Shown here piece by piece: positions 1 to 10,612 of a stretch of 64,000 bases of DNA (within the stretch, counting starts at the first letter, position 1; each line of letters begins with the position of its first letter). Below the pieces are notes generated by a model. The model had not been told where the DNA came from, did no database searches, and saw only the letters and a list, made by a program, of their open reading frames with translations. Source of the stretch: Gnetum montanum (Eukaryota; Streptophyta; Gnetopsida; Gnetales; Gnetaceae); NCBI GenBank assembly GCA_015680685.1, contig MNCI01010819.1:1-64000 (forward strand). Direction: 5' to 3'. A program made the translations under genes and the position numbers.

Positions 1-1
1 G

Positions 2-1975
2 AAGTGTATCTTCGGGGTTAAATCCGGAAGCCTATTAGGCCATTTAATATGTCAAGAAGGGATTGCCATAGATAATTCCCGAATTCAAGCAGTACAGAAT
101 ATTGAGCATCCCACAAGTAAGAAATCTCTTAGATCTTTCTTTGGGAAGATCCACTTTGTGAAAAAGCTCATCCCTGGGTTTACTGAAATTACCAAACCTT
201 TGATGCATATGCTAAAAAAGGATGTCCAAGTAGAGAAAACATCAGAGTCAGAGAGAGCTTTATCAGAAATTAAAACAGCTATACAAGAGGCTCCATATTT
301 GGTAAAGCCTAGACTTAAAGAAGATTTTTGGTTATACTCGTTTGCTTCAAATGATTCTATCGCTGCTGTTTTAACACAAAAGGATAGCGAAGGTCAAGAT
401 GAACCAATTGGATTTTTATGGTATCAATTGAAAGGTTCAGAGTTAAATTACTCAAACCTTGAGAAACAAGCTTTCGCAGTCATCAAAGCACTTCAGCATT
501 TTAAATATTATTTGGAGAGTTCATTAGTTCACATTATGCTAATTGAACCTGCAGTCAAGCGATTCCTATCCCAAAATGAAATTGGATTGAAAAGAGGAAA
601 ATGGCTTATTAAGTTGCAAAGTTTCAGATTTTCATTGGAAATATGCAAGACAATTAAGGGAATGGGACTAGCCAAGTTAATGACTAGAGAAAGTGAAGTT
701 TATACACTTGACACCCATGAAGAGAATTGGTATGATGATATTCTCAAATTTCTTAATACAAGGAAAATCCCAAATAATTTAACTGCAAGTCAAAAGAGAG
801 CTTTCTTCAAAAGAGCACAAAGATTTGTTGTTAAAGATGGTATATTATATAGAAAGGATTTTCGGGGAGTTTTATTAGAATGTGTTCATAATGATCAAAT
901 TAGTTTCATTTTGGAACAATTTCATGATCATTTGAATTTATTTTATGAATCCCCTAAGTCAACTATGCAACATATACTTCGATATGGATATTACTGGCCT
1001 TCCATGTATCAAGACATTAGTTCAAAGATTCAAAAATGCTATAAATGTCAAGTTCATGGGCCCAAGATTAAAAGGGCTAGAGCCCCTTTAAAACCAGTAG
1101 TTGCAGATAGACCATTTCAGCAATGGGGTTTGGATTTTATTGGTACAATTACTCCTTCAAGAGCTGGACACAAGTTTATTCTCACAGCTACTGATTATTT
1201 CACTAAATGGTCTGAAGCAAAGGCTCTAAGAGGAAGTTCAGCATCAGACGTGATTAAGTTTCTAGAAGACCACATTCTAAGTAGATTTGGTGTACCCGAA
1301 GTGTTAGTGTCAGACAATGGACCCGCCTTCAAATCCGAAGAGTTTATCAGATGGGCATCTGAAAGATCTATTTTCTTATTTTCCTCATCAAATTATTATC
1401 CTCAAGGAAATGGTCTAGCGGAATCCACCAATAAAAAGCTTATCGCTTATATCAAGAAATCAATGGATGGGAATCCAGGAAATTGGATCGATTATCTACA
1501 ATCCGCATTATGGTCAGATCGAATCAGATTCAAGAAAGCTATTGGGACATCACCATATAACTTAGTCTATGGTTTGCCAGCAAGAATTACAAACAAGATT
1601 ATAAGCTCAGCTTCTGAATTTGTACAAAGATATAGTGAAAAGACTGATAAAGATAGAAGTTTCATGACTTTGCTTATTAAAAGAGAAGCTGAAGTAGATA
1701 AAGCAAGGGATAATTTGTTACAGAATACCTCTCAAGTTAAAAGATGGTTTGATAGGAAAGCTTTGAAAAGAACTTTCAAGATAGGGGACCTTGTCCTATT
1801 ATGGAATATGAAGAAACCAAATAAGTTTACCCCGACATGGATTGGTCCCTTTCAAATTACAAAGCAATTGTCAGAGGATACTTACAAATTATCAACTTTG
1901 GATGGCATGGAATTGCAATTTCCATATAATGTTTTGCATATAAAACATTATTTGGGACAATTGCATACAACTTGA
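2..1975 (+). CDS. pol: pol polyprotein C-terminus: end of RT, RNase H-like, integrase
   Basis: The frame is open from base 2 with no stop, so no start codon is expected here. The first ~50 codons are the RT thumb/connection (KCIFGVKSG...LLGHL). An RNase H-like domain follows at about 250-700, but its usual acidic positions are substituted: FAS replaces DAS and LIEP replaces TDH. The integrase zinc region has CYKC, but the GGH histidine position reads LFY. The catalytic core keeps ATDYFTKW, SDNGPAF and GLAEST, so all three DDE residues are present. The C-terminus has a GPF-type module (WIGPFQITK) and ends IKHYLGQLHTT. It would insert cDNA into the nuclear genome. It is the longest intact ORF in the window, which suggests a fairly recent copy, but the RNase H substitutions leave its activity uncertain. 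Confidence 0.9.
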   Translation, partial: KCIFGVKSGSLLGHLICQEGIAIDNSRIQAVQNIEHPTSKKSLRSFFGKIHFVKKLIPGFTEITKPLMHMLKKDVQVEKTSESERALSEIKTAIQEAPYLVKPRLKEDFWLYSFASNDSIAAVLTQKDSEGQDEPIGFLWYQLKGSELNYSNLEKQAFAVIKALQHFKYYLESSLVHIMLIEPAVKRFLSQNEIGLKRGKWLIKLQSFRFSLEICKTIKGMGLAKLMTRESEVYTLDTHEENWYDDILKFLNTRKIPNNLTASQKRAFFKRAQRFVVKDGILYRKDFRGVLLECVHNDQISFILEQFHDHLNLFYESPKSTMQHILRYGYYWPSMYQDISSKIQKCYKCQVHGPKIKRARAPLKPVVADRPFQQWGLDFIGTITPSRAGHKFILTATDYFTKWSEAKALRGSSASDVIKFLEDHILSRFGVPEVLVSDNGPAFKSEEFIRWASERSIFLFSSSNYYPQGNGLAESTNKKLIAYIKKSMDGNPGNWIDYLQSALWSDRIRFKKAIGTSPYNLVYGLPARITNKIISSASEFVQRYSEKTDKDRSFMTLLIKREAEVDKARDNLLQNTSQVKRWFDRKALKRTFKIGDLVLLWNMKKPNKFTPTWIGPFQITKQLSEDTYKLSTLDGMELQFPYNVLHIKHYLGQLHTT

Positions 1976-2343
1976 AGATGTCATTACACAAAATAATATA
2001 TGTATATAGTATTATGTAAATATTACTAGGAATATAGTGTCCATTATTATATTTAATTATGCTTTATTTATATTTGAAACATTATCTTTCCTTCAAATGG
2101 GGCAAGTGGAAGCCTACAAGTGAAACAAGTGGAATTCTACAAGTTTGACAAGTGGGGAAGGTGACTCATCCACCACTTAGTGAGGATTGTGACAAATGGT
2201 TTGAATGCCTAGAAAGAAGGAAGCTTGGTTGAAGACACTTGGATGGAAGTTAAAAATTTTAGCACCTATAAAAGGAGGGTTAGATTGCTTAAGATTTCAT
2301 CATCTTTCAATTCAAGTTTGGTAGTGAAGGTTAGGGAGAGCTA
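1976..2343 (+). other. Spacer between integrase and the downstream ORF
   Basis: No coding capacity is visible. From about 2100 there are several short repeats of ACAAGTG within 60 bp. A TATA-like box at 2267-2274 suggests this spacer could be a promoter for the ORF at 2344. Confidence 0.6.
2262..2280 (+). promoter_or_regulatory. Possible internal TATA box upstream of the extra ORF
   Basis: CACCTATAAAAGG lies 70-80 bp before the ATG at 2344. The same word, CACCTATAAAAGG, occurs in this element's LTR at about 4550-4562. That hints at an LTR-like core promoter inside the element. No transcription start is demonstrated. Confidence 0.45.
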
Positions 2344-2856
2344 ATGGAGTTTGAGAGAGCAATGAAAAAGCCTTTTATTCCATATGTGATGGGATGTTGC
2401 CCTGAGCATGTATTGAAGGCTTATCTAAAGGCTAGATCTTGTGGAGCTCCAAAGGAGTGTCCTTTTATGGCTTGGTTGTCCGATGAATTTTCTTTTCTCA
2501 CTAGAGGTTTGGATATAGAGTCCAATGTTTGGGGGCGATATCAAGATTGTTCCAAAGAAGAAGAAAAAGGAGAAGAGCCACCAAACTATGAAGAGTCATC
2601 ATGGGGATGGGGAGAAGCTTTTGTCTCCCGAGAGGAAAATGAAGGACTTAATGGAGAAGAACAAAAGAGCTCATCCGAAAAGGAAAAGGAGAAAAGTGCC
2701 GAAGAGAAAGCTCCAGTAGATCAAGGTGAGAGCTCCACCAAGCTAGAGAGCAACAGGACCGCCTTCATCACCTCAGAGATTTCCTATGAAACAGTTAGAG
2801 AGATGAGGATTCCCACTAGGGTAACCCTCACAATTCAGTTTCCATCCCAAGAATAG
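2344..2856 (+). CDS. Hypothetical 170-aa protein downstream of integrase
   Basis: This intact ORF starts ATGGAGTTTGAGAG and lies between pol and the 3' LTR, where some plant gypsy elements carry an additional ORF. The first ~60 residues contain four cysteines and hydrophobic stretches (MGCCPEHVLKAY, PFMAWLSDEF). Residues ~70-135 are a Glu/Lys/Ser-rich, probably disordered segment. The end (TRVTLTIQFPSQE) may form a beta strand. I recognise no family. It has its own TATA-like box and no obvious splice sites. It could be an element-specific accessory protein or a fragment of captured host sequence. Confidence 0.5.
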   Translation: MEFERAMKKPFIPYVMGCCPEHVLKAYLKARSCGAPKECPFMAWLSDEFSFLTRGLDIESNVWGRYQDCSKEEEKGEEPPNYEESSWGWGEAFVSREENEGLNGEEQKSSSEKEKEKSAEEKAPVDQGESSTKLESNRTAFITSEISYETVREMRIPTRVTLTIQFPSQE

Positions 2857-3050
2857 TCCATGAAGGACTTGATAATGTACAGTTTGTTATGTACAGTTTG
2901 ATTTTTTCTTAGGAATGAGGTTTTTGTCCCATCACACCTTATGTTAAATGGGAATTTTCCTCAAAAAATATTTTTTTTGAATGTAGAAATTCAATGAAAA
3001 TTTTAGTATGTTTCAGTTTCAAAATGAGGCATAAATTTCTTCAAGCTTTT

Positions 3051-3063
3051 AAGGGGGCAGAAA
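3051..3063 (+). other. Polypurine tract of element I
   Basis: AAGGGGGCAGAAA lies directly before the LTR start TGTTGACACA, the expected position of a plus-strand priming site. Confidence 0.75.
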
Positions 3064-4889
3064 TGTTGACACATTTAGCCATTTCATGGAGCAGCAAAGA
3101 TGATAAAATATGAATAAGTCACAAAGGATAATCAAGAGAAATATACATGTTGGTTGTGCTTTATTGATATTTTAATACTTTGATGTTCAAGAAGAATTGT
3201 TAAAGGAAGATAGACTTTTTCAAATGATAAGGAAAATTCATCATGCTCCTTTGGAAAACGAAGGATGAAAAACAAGTGGAAAGCTAAAAGAGCCGATCCC
3301 CGTTTATGGATGTATCAAGGAAAATATCAAAGTTAATATACTAAGGTTTGAATAATGTTTTTTACAGCAAGGAAAAAACGCAAACACAATTCTAGCCCTT
3401 GTACATAATGGAAGAAAGATGGAGGAAAGAAAAAGAGTCCAAAAGAATGCTATTTTTTCGTTACAGAAATCGCAGGAATCGCATTAATCCTAACGCAGAA
3501 GAATGCAAGGGTTTTTGCTCTGAAATGTTTTTCTGTTTCGTGTAAAATTAACTGTTCTTTTTACCCAAATCAGCGACATCTCTGTTGGCCACGTTGTGCC
3601 GAAATTTCTTCTGCAGGGATGCGAATTCAAAGAAGAGGGACTCACATCCGAATTCAAGCTTTATACAGTTGATTCACCTGCCTCCAATGACGCCGATGTG
3701 TGTCGCACCATGTAACTCAGAAAAGCAGACATCAACATTAAAATAGCAAACCATAAGTAGCGTTGGCCGCCCGTGCCAGGGCAAACGGAGTCACCAAGAC
3801 CTCCGTGCGGATGCTGTGCCGCCGAACCCTTATCATTAAATTTTAAAAAAACAAACAAAAGGGTGCTCTACCGTAGCAGCAGATCTACGATGCGATTGCT
3901 CTAAACCATGAAATCAATGGTGGGAATTTTGAAGAACGATTTACAAAAACGTGAAAACACAGGAAGCCTTAGCGAATTTGGGGCAAAATAAAATAGTTTA
4001 GGCAACCGAAACCCTATGATCCAGGGCTATCCGTCCAGTGAATTATGTTCGTTTCCAGATCTTTCTCCCAGTAACCAAACATAGCAACGGTGCCAGGTGC
4101 AGCTGCTGAGCCTTCTCCCACGGTGGTGGTTGCTAACGATCCTGGACAGGAGCGGGATATTTCTGAAATGTTTGATAACTGTTCCAGGTCTAGCGCCCTT
4201 GCATTCGGGCTTAAAGTTTCAAATTTGATTTTTTCGGTCATTTTTACATATCCTCAAAATATTTAAGAGCAAGGCACCCACAACATTTATTCCAAGGTAA
4301 ATGTTGTATTATCATCTTGTTATTAAAACATTAAGAGCTTCATAAGCATCCTCCAAATCCTAGAACAAAGCAAAGATTATTGATATACTTGTGAACAATT
4401 ATGTGAGATTGTTGGAATTATTTTTCATAAACAATATTTATCTATTCCCTAACTTCCTAACTTCCTAAGTTAAATACTCCCTAACTTGTTGGGCAAGTCA
4501 CTTGGGAGAGAAGTTAGGTGAGATATTTTGCCTATGTAACTACCTTTGACACCTATAAAAGGGCTTCAAGGTAGAGATAAAAGAAGGGGGGGACAACATA
4601 TCATAAACATTGGGACTTTTGGGAGGTCTCATACATTACACTTTGGAAGGCTACTAGTTAGCACTTGGGCTCTCACTTGGAGACACATTTGGGGTCAAGA
4701 GAAGAGCTTTGTAAAGAAGAAATCGTGATGATTGCTTGTAAGATGGCTTGCTAGAATAAAGATTTCAGTCTCTTTGTCATGATCTTGTGAGTTATGCATT
4801 TCATTTTTTGTTTTGTTTAAATTGTTTAGCTAGTGGTTTAGATAGTATCATCCTTGGCAAGTAATTTTGGGATTTTTAGATTGCTCTTA
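3064..4889 (+). repeat. 3' LTR of element I, cut by an assembly N
   Basis: The LTR begins TGTTGACACATTTAGCC immediately after the polypurine tract. It contains a TATA box (TATAAAAG, 4554-4561) about 200 bp before an AATAAA signal at 4755-4760, the usual U3-R order. Short ORFs inside it on either strand have no family resemblance and are not annotated. The terminal CA is not seen because the sequence breaks at 4890. Confidence 0.75.
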
Positions 4890-5600
4890 NTAGGTAGGCC
4901 TTGGTTAGCCTGGCTATAGGTCATCTCCTCCCTGATTCATTAGAAAATTTACCTTTCATACAAAGGTGGTGAAGTTATCATCCATGGTGATGTCTCTCCA
5001 ACTATCAACAACATAATCATGGAGCAAGGATTAGAGGTCGAAGTCCTTGATGACACACCTACGATAAACAATGAAACACACAAGGCCAATGCACCTAAAG
5101 AGGCTATAAAAGCCACTAACCTCCTAAAGGATGCCCTGTGGGTAGAATTTCCATTTAATGTAGTGAGTGATGGTTAAGGAGACTACCAAATAGTGCAATT
5201 AAGGCTATATGCACTCCCTAATCCACATTGGGTTAGGAAGCAACTGCATGACTAAGGTGTAACGACGAAAAACGTCGGCCGTTGAAAATACCGACGAAAA
5301 TCCGTGGTACACAGTTCTAACCCCGGATCCGTGCGATGACCATGCTAGAGAAAATGAATTCGAGGTGCCCTGGACGGTCTTGTCGATCAGACAGGGACTT
5401 ATTTAATTAGTAAAAGATTTGATAATAATCTCGATGGCGAAATGTAGGTTCTTTATGAAGTAATGTAATGTTGTTACCCCAAAAGTAATTGAAGATAATG
5501 CAAACAATTTAGGTAAGATTGCCAAATCTGTCTAACTAGGTGTTGGCGACCATTTGGGATGCAACCGCCAATGAGTGTCCTCGAACAGGATTTAGGTGCN
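4890..5600. other. Probable misplaced contig between two N gaps
   Basis: Bases 4890 and 5600 are single Ns. The piece between them repeats, in reverse complement, the sequence starting at 5601. Only 5542-5599 is new, and it reads as an extension of the 5601 contig to the left if the piece is flipped. I do not treat it as an independent locus. Confidence 0.8.
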
Positions 5601-6251
5601 ACCTAGTTAGACAGATTTGGCAATCTTACCTAAATTGTTTGCATTATCTTCAATTACTTTTGGGGTAACAACATTACATTACTTCATAAAGAACCTACAT
5701 TTCGCCATCGAGATTATTATCAAATCTTTTACTAATTAAATAAGTCCCTGTCTGATCGACAAGACCGTCCAGGGCACCTCGAATTCATTTTCTCTAGCAT
5801 GGTCATCGCACGGATCCGGGGTTAGAACTGTGTACCACGGATTTTCGTCGGTATTTTCAACGGCCGACGTTTTTCGTCGTTACACCTTAGTCATGCAGTT
5901 GCTTCCTAACCCAATGTGGATTAGGGAGTGCATATAGCCTTAATTGCACTATTTGGTAGTCTCCTTAACCATCACTCACTACATTAAATGGAAATTCTAC
6001 CCACAGGGCATCCTTTAGGAGGTTAGTGGCTTTTATAGCCTCTTTAGGTGCATTGGCCTTGTGTGTTTCATTGTTTATCGTAGGTGTGTCATCAAGGACT
6101 TCGACCTCTAATCCTTGCTCCATGATTATGTTGTTGATAGTTGGAGAGACATCACCATGGATGATAACTTCACCACCTTTGTATGAAAGGTAAATTTTCT
6201 AATGAATCAGGGAGGAGATGACCTATAGCCAGGCTAACCAAGGCCTACCTA
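4891..6251. repeat. 651-bp perfect inverted repeat (arms 4891-5541 and 5601-6251)
   Basis: Every stretch I compared is identical between the arms, although the arms contain decayed retrotransposon sequence. The left arm starts at the base after the N at 4890, and the right arm starts at the base after the N at 5600. Sharing both edges with gap characters is the signature of an assembly duplication, not of a biological hairpin. Confidence 0.85.
5601..5884 (+). repeat. LTR 3'-end fragment related to family A
   Basis: It ends ...TTTTCGTCGTTACA and matches the sense 3' end of the LTRs at 25573, 44265 and 54690, including the words around GACAGGGACTT and GGATCCGTGCGA (seen here as the complement). 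It sits directly after the protease linker of element II, in the opposite orientation to that element. Its other end is lost at the gap, so the parent element cannot be traced. Confidence 0.7.
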
Positions 6252-6828
6252 ATATCAAGTTAAATCTAGGCATCTTCTCTATCACGATAAATTCAGTGGT
6301 GGTGGGAATTACTCCCCTACCACAAAGGCTATTGTGATTGTACCCTTAATGATGATGCATGACCTACTAAAGGACTTTAGGCATGTGATTTTCATTAGCT
6401 TGATTTGGTCTATGAGGCCTAACTTATTAATGATAGTGTATAGGATAACATTTTTTGCTACCCCATCATCAATGTGCACCCTCCAAATCTTACATTTCTT
6501 GACATGTATGATGATAAACATGGGGGCCATTATGACCTCACCCTTCTCACGAATTGACCTTAATTACCTCATCATGAAATGTGAGGGTTGTGGAGCTTAA
6601 TTCTTGTGGTACAGGAGGCAACATCACAAGGTGGATGGAATTCTCATTTGTAGGGATGTCCTCTGTAAAAAGAATGGAGATTAGCATCTACACTAGTGCT
6701 TCGCGGTGGGCAAATGAGGTCATGATTAGCTCATAGAGGCTCAACATTATGTTCTTCTATTTAAGTTCTTACTTAACTTGGGCTAATGCATCTATGAATT
6801 CTTTTCCATTAGTTGCATTTTTACTAGC
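5885..6828 (-). pseudogene. Aspartic protease and end of gag, element II
   Basis: The minus strand encodes a retroviral-type aspartic protease that would cut the Gag-Pol precursor. The active-site segment reads VHIDDGVAKNVILY, where most families have D-T/S-G. The flap/core words CLKSF and IAFVVGE match E1, Z and E3. The ILGRPWLAWL end motif and a linker (LPNPHWVRKQLHD) follow toward 5885. In-frame stops occur in the segment before the protease. Its N-terminal side is cut by element III at 6828 and resumes at 15562. Confidence 0.75.
6824..6828. repeat. Target-site duplication CTAGC, left copy (element III)
   Basis: CTAGC directly precedes the LTR terminus TGATGAGTGG and recurs at 15557-15561 directly after ...GATTCATCA. 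Five bases is the usual gypsy duplication length. Confidence 0.9.
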
Positions 6829-7675
6829 TGATGAGTGGCGAGGTACCCCTACACTCAACCATACGAATACAAGCATTCATGCACAATCTGGTTGAACTTC
6901 ACAGATAGACTAGTTGTGCTATCTAGATAGTTACACGTTGATCGCAGTTTGCTATCTTCCCACCCAGACTAGTATTTACTTGGTCACGTATGGTTTAGTC
7001 CAAAGTGAGGCGAATGATGTGATCCTAAACTAGTGCTACTCCTAGAGATAATGAAAAATAAACTTGTTATAAGCTAATAGGCAATGAGAAGAAAAATCTA
7101 AACTAGCCTAAGTGCGATGAGCATTCTTCGTTAATCATCCGTACGCATCTTGGACCTCATGTCCTACTTCTGGGATTACCAAGCACACATTACTTAAGCA
7201 CTCCTAAATATGCTACTAGGTTACCAAGTAGTTACACTTCAATGTTTGTGATTAAGTCATACTCATTCCACATTTAACAACATGAATAGTAAATGATAGT
7301 AAAGAAATATTAACTAAGAAAACAATAAATAACAATAACAATTAAACAATTAAAAACTAAGTGAATGCTGCAATGATGGAGTAATCTCGATCTTTATTGC
7401 CGATCATGTGCGTGTCCAAGTATGTCACACTCAAATAAAGGTTCCATACAATTACAGCCATCACACTGTTAGCATGCACTGGGGAAAGAATTGCAATGAA
7501 TTGAAGATTAACAAAAAGACTCTACACTTACATTTACTGACTCCCTTCGTTCCTGTGCACCCAAATGTGTATTTATAGGCTTACACAGGAATCATGATAT
7601 CATTACCCAGGCTATGATATCGCATACCTAATATCAAGGATCCAATATTGAGGCCTAGCAAGACATGATTCATCA
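6829..7675 (-). repeat. 3' LTR of element III
   Basis: It is 847 bp and pairs with 14696-15556. On the minus strand it carries CCTATAAATACAC (TATA box, near 7569-7581) and AATAAA near 7395, in the expected promoter then polyadenylation order. Confidence 0.9.
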
Positions 7676-7690
7676 TACCCCCACAACTAA
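7676..7690 (-). other. Polypurine tract of element III
   Basis: Read on the minus strand, GTTGTGGGGGTA abuts the 3' LTR start TGATGAATCATG. This fixes the orientation of the element. Confidence 0.75.
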
Positions 7691-9115
7691 ATTACAACTC
7701 ATCCTTGAGTTAGAAAAAATGAGAACAAGTTTGATTGATTACACAATGGATAGGTATAGGATTATTGACTAACTAGAAATTACTCATGCCATAGTATGGA
7801 ATTGAACAAAAAAAATTGGAACATAGACACAAAATTTACAAAAAAGAAAATTTTTTGGAACTCATGTTGTTCCTGGTGGTGGTGGCTACTCCATGGGTCA
7901 CTTCCCCTTATCTTATGCTCCAGGTTTTGAAAATGGATGTCTCTGAAGAAGTGCCTAGACCTTTTCTTCCTTGGTTTGATGATCATGTGTCATCCATGCT
8001 GATGCTCCAATGTTTGATGGAGTCGACACCTCCCATGGGCACAACAGTTGCAAAAACATCTAATTGGCCTTAACATACCAAGTTGCAAACAACTATCATT
8101 CCTCTTCATAGGCTCTATCTTTTGCTTTGTATTCTTGAGAATCTATGAGTCATTAAGCCAAATTTGCCATAACATCCTTCTATCCTTGGTAGTTGATTTT
8201 GACCACCTCTAATTTAGAATTTTCCACTTCTAATTTCTGCAACATCTTCTTGTGTTCAGCAAATTTTGTTTCATACTTTACATATGTGGTTGGTACCTAC
8301 TTTTCCAATTATCTTCTTGAGCATCCTGTTGTGAACATGGTTAATTTGGCATACTGTAGGTTTGCCAACTCTATGTATTCTGTGAGATCTTGTATATGCA
8401 AGTCCCAACTTTTAAGTTCTGCTTGGTGGACAAAGGCATAAGTATCTAATATGGCTTGCCAATCAACATTTTGAGCACCAAGTGTGTTAATGTGGGCTTT
8501 GGCCATATGGATATCTTTTTCTACCACCTGTTTGTACATCCCCACCTGATCTTTGATGTGCCCCTTGAGCTTCTCATGTCACTTGGCCTCATTTTTCCAT
8601 GCGCTTATTTCAATTGCCATCTTCTAATGGATCACACATATCTCCCCCATTGAGAGGGTTCTATTTTCTCTGGCCAAGCAATTCATATCCTAGTTGACCC
8701 TTATTAATTATTCTTGTAATTACTGAAAATTTTCTTTGAGAACATTCTTTTATTTTTCTACTATGGTCAACCAACGATTTTTGGTGACGAGGCATTTATT
8801 TTCTTCTTATGAGGCCTTGAGTGCTTTAGCATGCGCATACGTTTAAGCTTATGCCTTAGAAGCATCCCAATCAGCCTTCTCTTTTTCTTCAGGCACTTTT
8901 TTATTCTCTTCCAACAATTTATTTAGTTGCTTTGTTTGAAAAGATTCTAGCTGATCTACAGGGATGAATTGGGATGGGTCTCACTGTGCAACTTGTAGGG
9001 TGATGAGCTTTTCTTGGAGTCTTTCTAACTCCTCCTCTACATGCTCAGGCCTAACCTCTGCCATGACTATCTTCCCTTTTGTGGAGATGAGGTCTAACTA
9101 AGTTACTCTGACATC
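7691..9115 (-). pseudogene. Degraded C-terminal coding remnant, helical, element III
   Basis: Minus-strand translation between about 9100 and 8150 gives long helix-like, coiled-coil-prone segments (for example VEKDIHMAKAHINTLGAQ near 8500) broken by stops and frameshifts. It continues the reading direction of the env-like ORF to its right and may be its C-terminus. 7691-8100 has nothing recognisable. No function is assigned. Confidence 0.35.
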
Positions 9116-10612
9116 TTAAGGGATGTCAAACAAGGACATCATCACTTGTCCTATCTGCAGTAACTGATCTAGAACATCCTCATGCTCTACAGGAGTCATC
9201 AAGGGACCAACTAAAGTTTGAGCATTGTGTGCTCCTGTAAAATTTTCTAGCAGCACAACAAGGACATTAAATGATTCTTTTATGTGATCTGTGATCACTT
9301 CTATTGCTCCCGCTGCATCTTGGTGCTGCATGACCACTACTGTGGTGCCTTCACCAGTTTCTAATTGCACCTAAAAAGATGCAACATTTCCAAAGATCTA
9401 TTGTGACCAGTGTGATTCCCCTCCTCCTATTTAGATAGACACCCTACCCCATGCGTAATCAATTAAGATCATGGGTCATACAGCATCATCAATGACCTTA
9501 AAGAGATTGACCTCATCACGACCTCCCCAATTGACCATTTCAACGATGGCCCTAAGATGGCTCATCGACGGTTGATAGTCCTGCAGTAGTCATGGTGGCT
9601 AGTCTTGCTAGCCTATAAGTTGTGTGCTAGGCCCTACTTCCTATTCCTGCTCAAGCTCTAGTGTCTCACTAACACTTTTTCTTGGGGCTGGTGGCTTTAG
9701 TAATTCAGTGAATGAAGCATTTTGGGCCTTTTTGGGGACATCATTGGTATACCCCAGAATTCCAACACGTCGACACAGATTCCTGATGAGACAAGGGAAG
9801 GGCAATGCAAACTTTCCTATCTTACGTTCTTCAAACTGTCTCAAAATTTCTATAAGATATAGATGGGGTAGGTTGGAATTAATGTTGCCCATCAAGATGG
9901 CACTTCCTCTAGCCGCATATGTGAAAATTCTGTTTAAACCTTTTGTTGGGAAAATGTGATATGTGCCGATTTTGAAGTAGATTCTCTCTTTAAGTGTCAG
10001 CTCTCCATATGTTTTTATCTTTCTTTTCGTACGTCCTTTTCAACCATATCTTTCACGCATTAGCATAGAAACAAGTGGATAAGCGAGCAACTTTTGGCCC
10101 TATATTCGGAATATCTAGAACTTTCAAAATAGCTTTGGCAAAGAAATCAACAGAAATACCACCAATATCAATGGTGGTACCTTCTTCTTTGTTGTGCCAA
10201 AATTGGTACATCTCTCCTAGGTACTAATCACCACTTTCAGAGAGAATAGGCCATAGTGGGGACCCTTTAAGTTGGTCCCTGACTACTTCGAAATCAAATT
10301 TAGTGAAAGGTCCAAAGTTAAGTTTCACAATCACAGTTGCTAACGTGGACCTTTCATGAATTCCTTGAACACATTTCGGAGACAACATGAGATGTTGTCC
10401 TTGTTCAAGTGCTTTGCCATCTCCTCCTTCAGCATGTCCCAATTGCATAGTAATAGGGGGTTCCTAATGGATGTTGAATGATTGTGCCTCCTATTTTGTA
10501 CATTCCTCGAGAAACACTTGGCCTCTGCCTCTCCTTGGTCATTTGGATGCACCCTGAGAGGGTCCTCCTTGTTGTCCTCTTTTAGGGGCCATTTGCAATC
10601 ACATGGAGCCAT
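9116..10612 (-). pseudogene. Env-position ORF resembling the 'putative plant transposon protein' domain
   Basis: The minus strand starts with a possible ATG at 10612 (MAPCDCKWPLKED) and runs, with several stops and frame changes, to about 9116. The segment near 9890-9700 reads YLIEILRQFEERKIGKFALP then FPCLIRNLCRRVGI. This resembles the conserved end of the plant transposon protein domain found in Athila-type third ORFs, where a proline-aromatic stretch precedes LI..LC...G. The upstream part FTKFDFEVVRDQL...DIGGISVDFF fits the same domain's start. Its role in the family is unknown. Position near the 3' LTR is typical of Athila env-like ORFs. The call rests on motif resemblance only. Confidence 0.5.

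Larger units (their letters stand above)
1..4889 (+). mobile_element. Element I: Ty3/gypsy LTR retrotransposon, 3' part
   Basis: The window opens inside the pol gene of a plus-strand gypsy element. It runs through integrase, an extra ORF, a purine tract and an LTR, until a single N at 4890. The 5' LTR, gag and most of RT lie left of the window. The order RT, RNase H, integrase identifies Ty3/gypsy. The integrase has no chromodomain, and its pol shares little with the Tat-like pol of H1 and H2 further right. The LTR end is not visible because sequence stops at the N. Confidence 0.9.

Noticed and set aside
3661-4241. Small minus-strand ORFs inside element I's LTR.
   Set aside because: No family resemblance, no conserved partner in the window, and they lie within a regulatory repeat.
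4891-5541. A second copy of a gag-pol linker and LTR end, facing the first as a hairpin.
   Set aside because: Its edges coincide with single-N gaps and it is identical to 5601-6251, so it is counted as an assembly artefact and not as another element.
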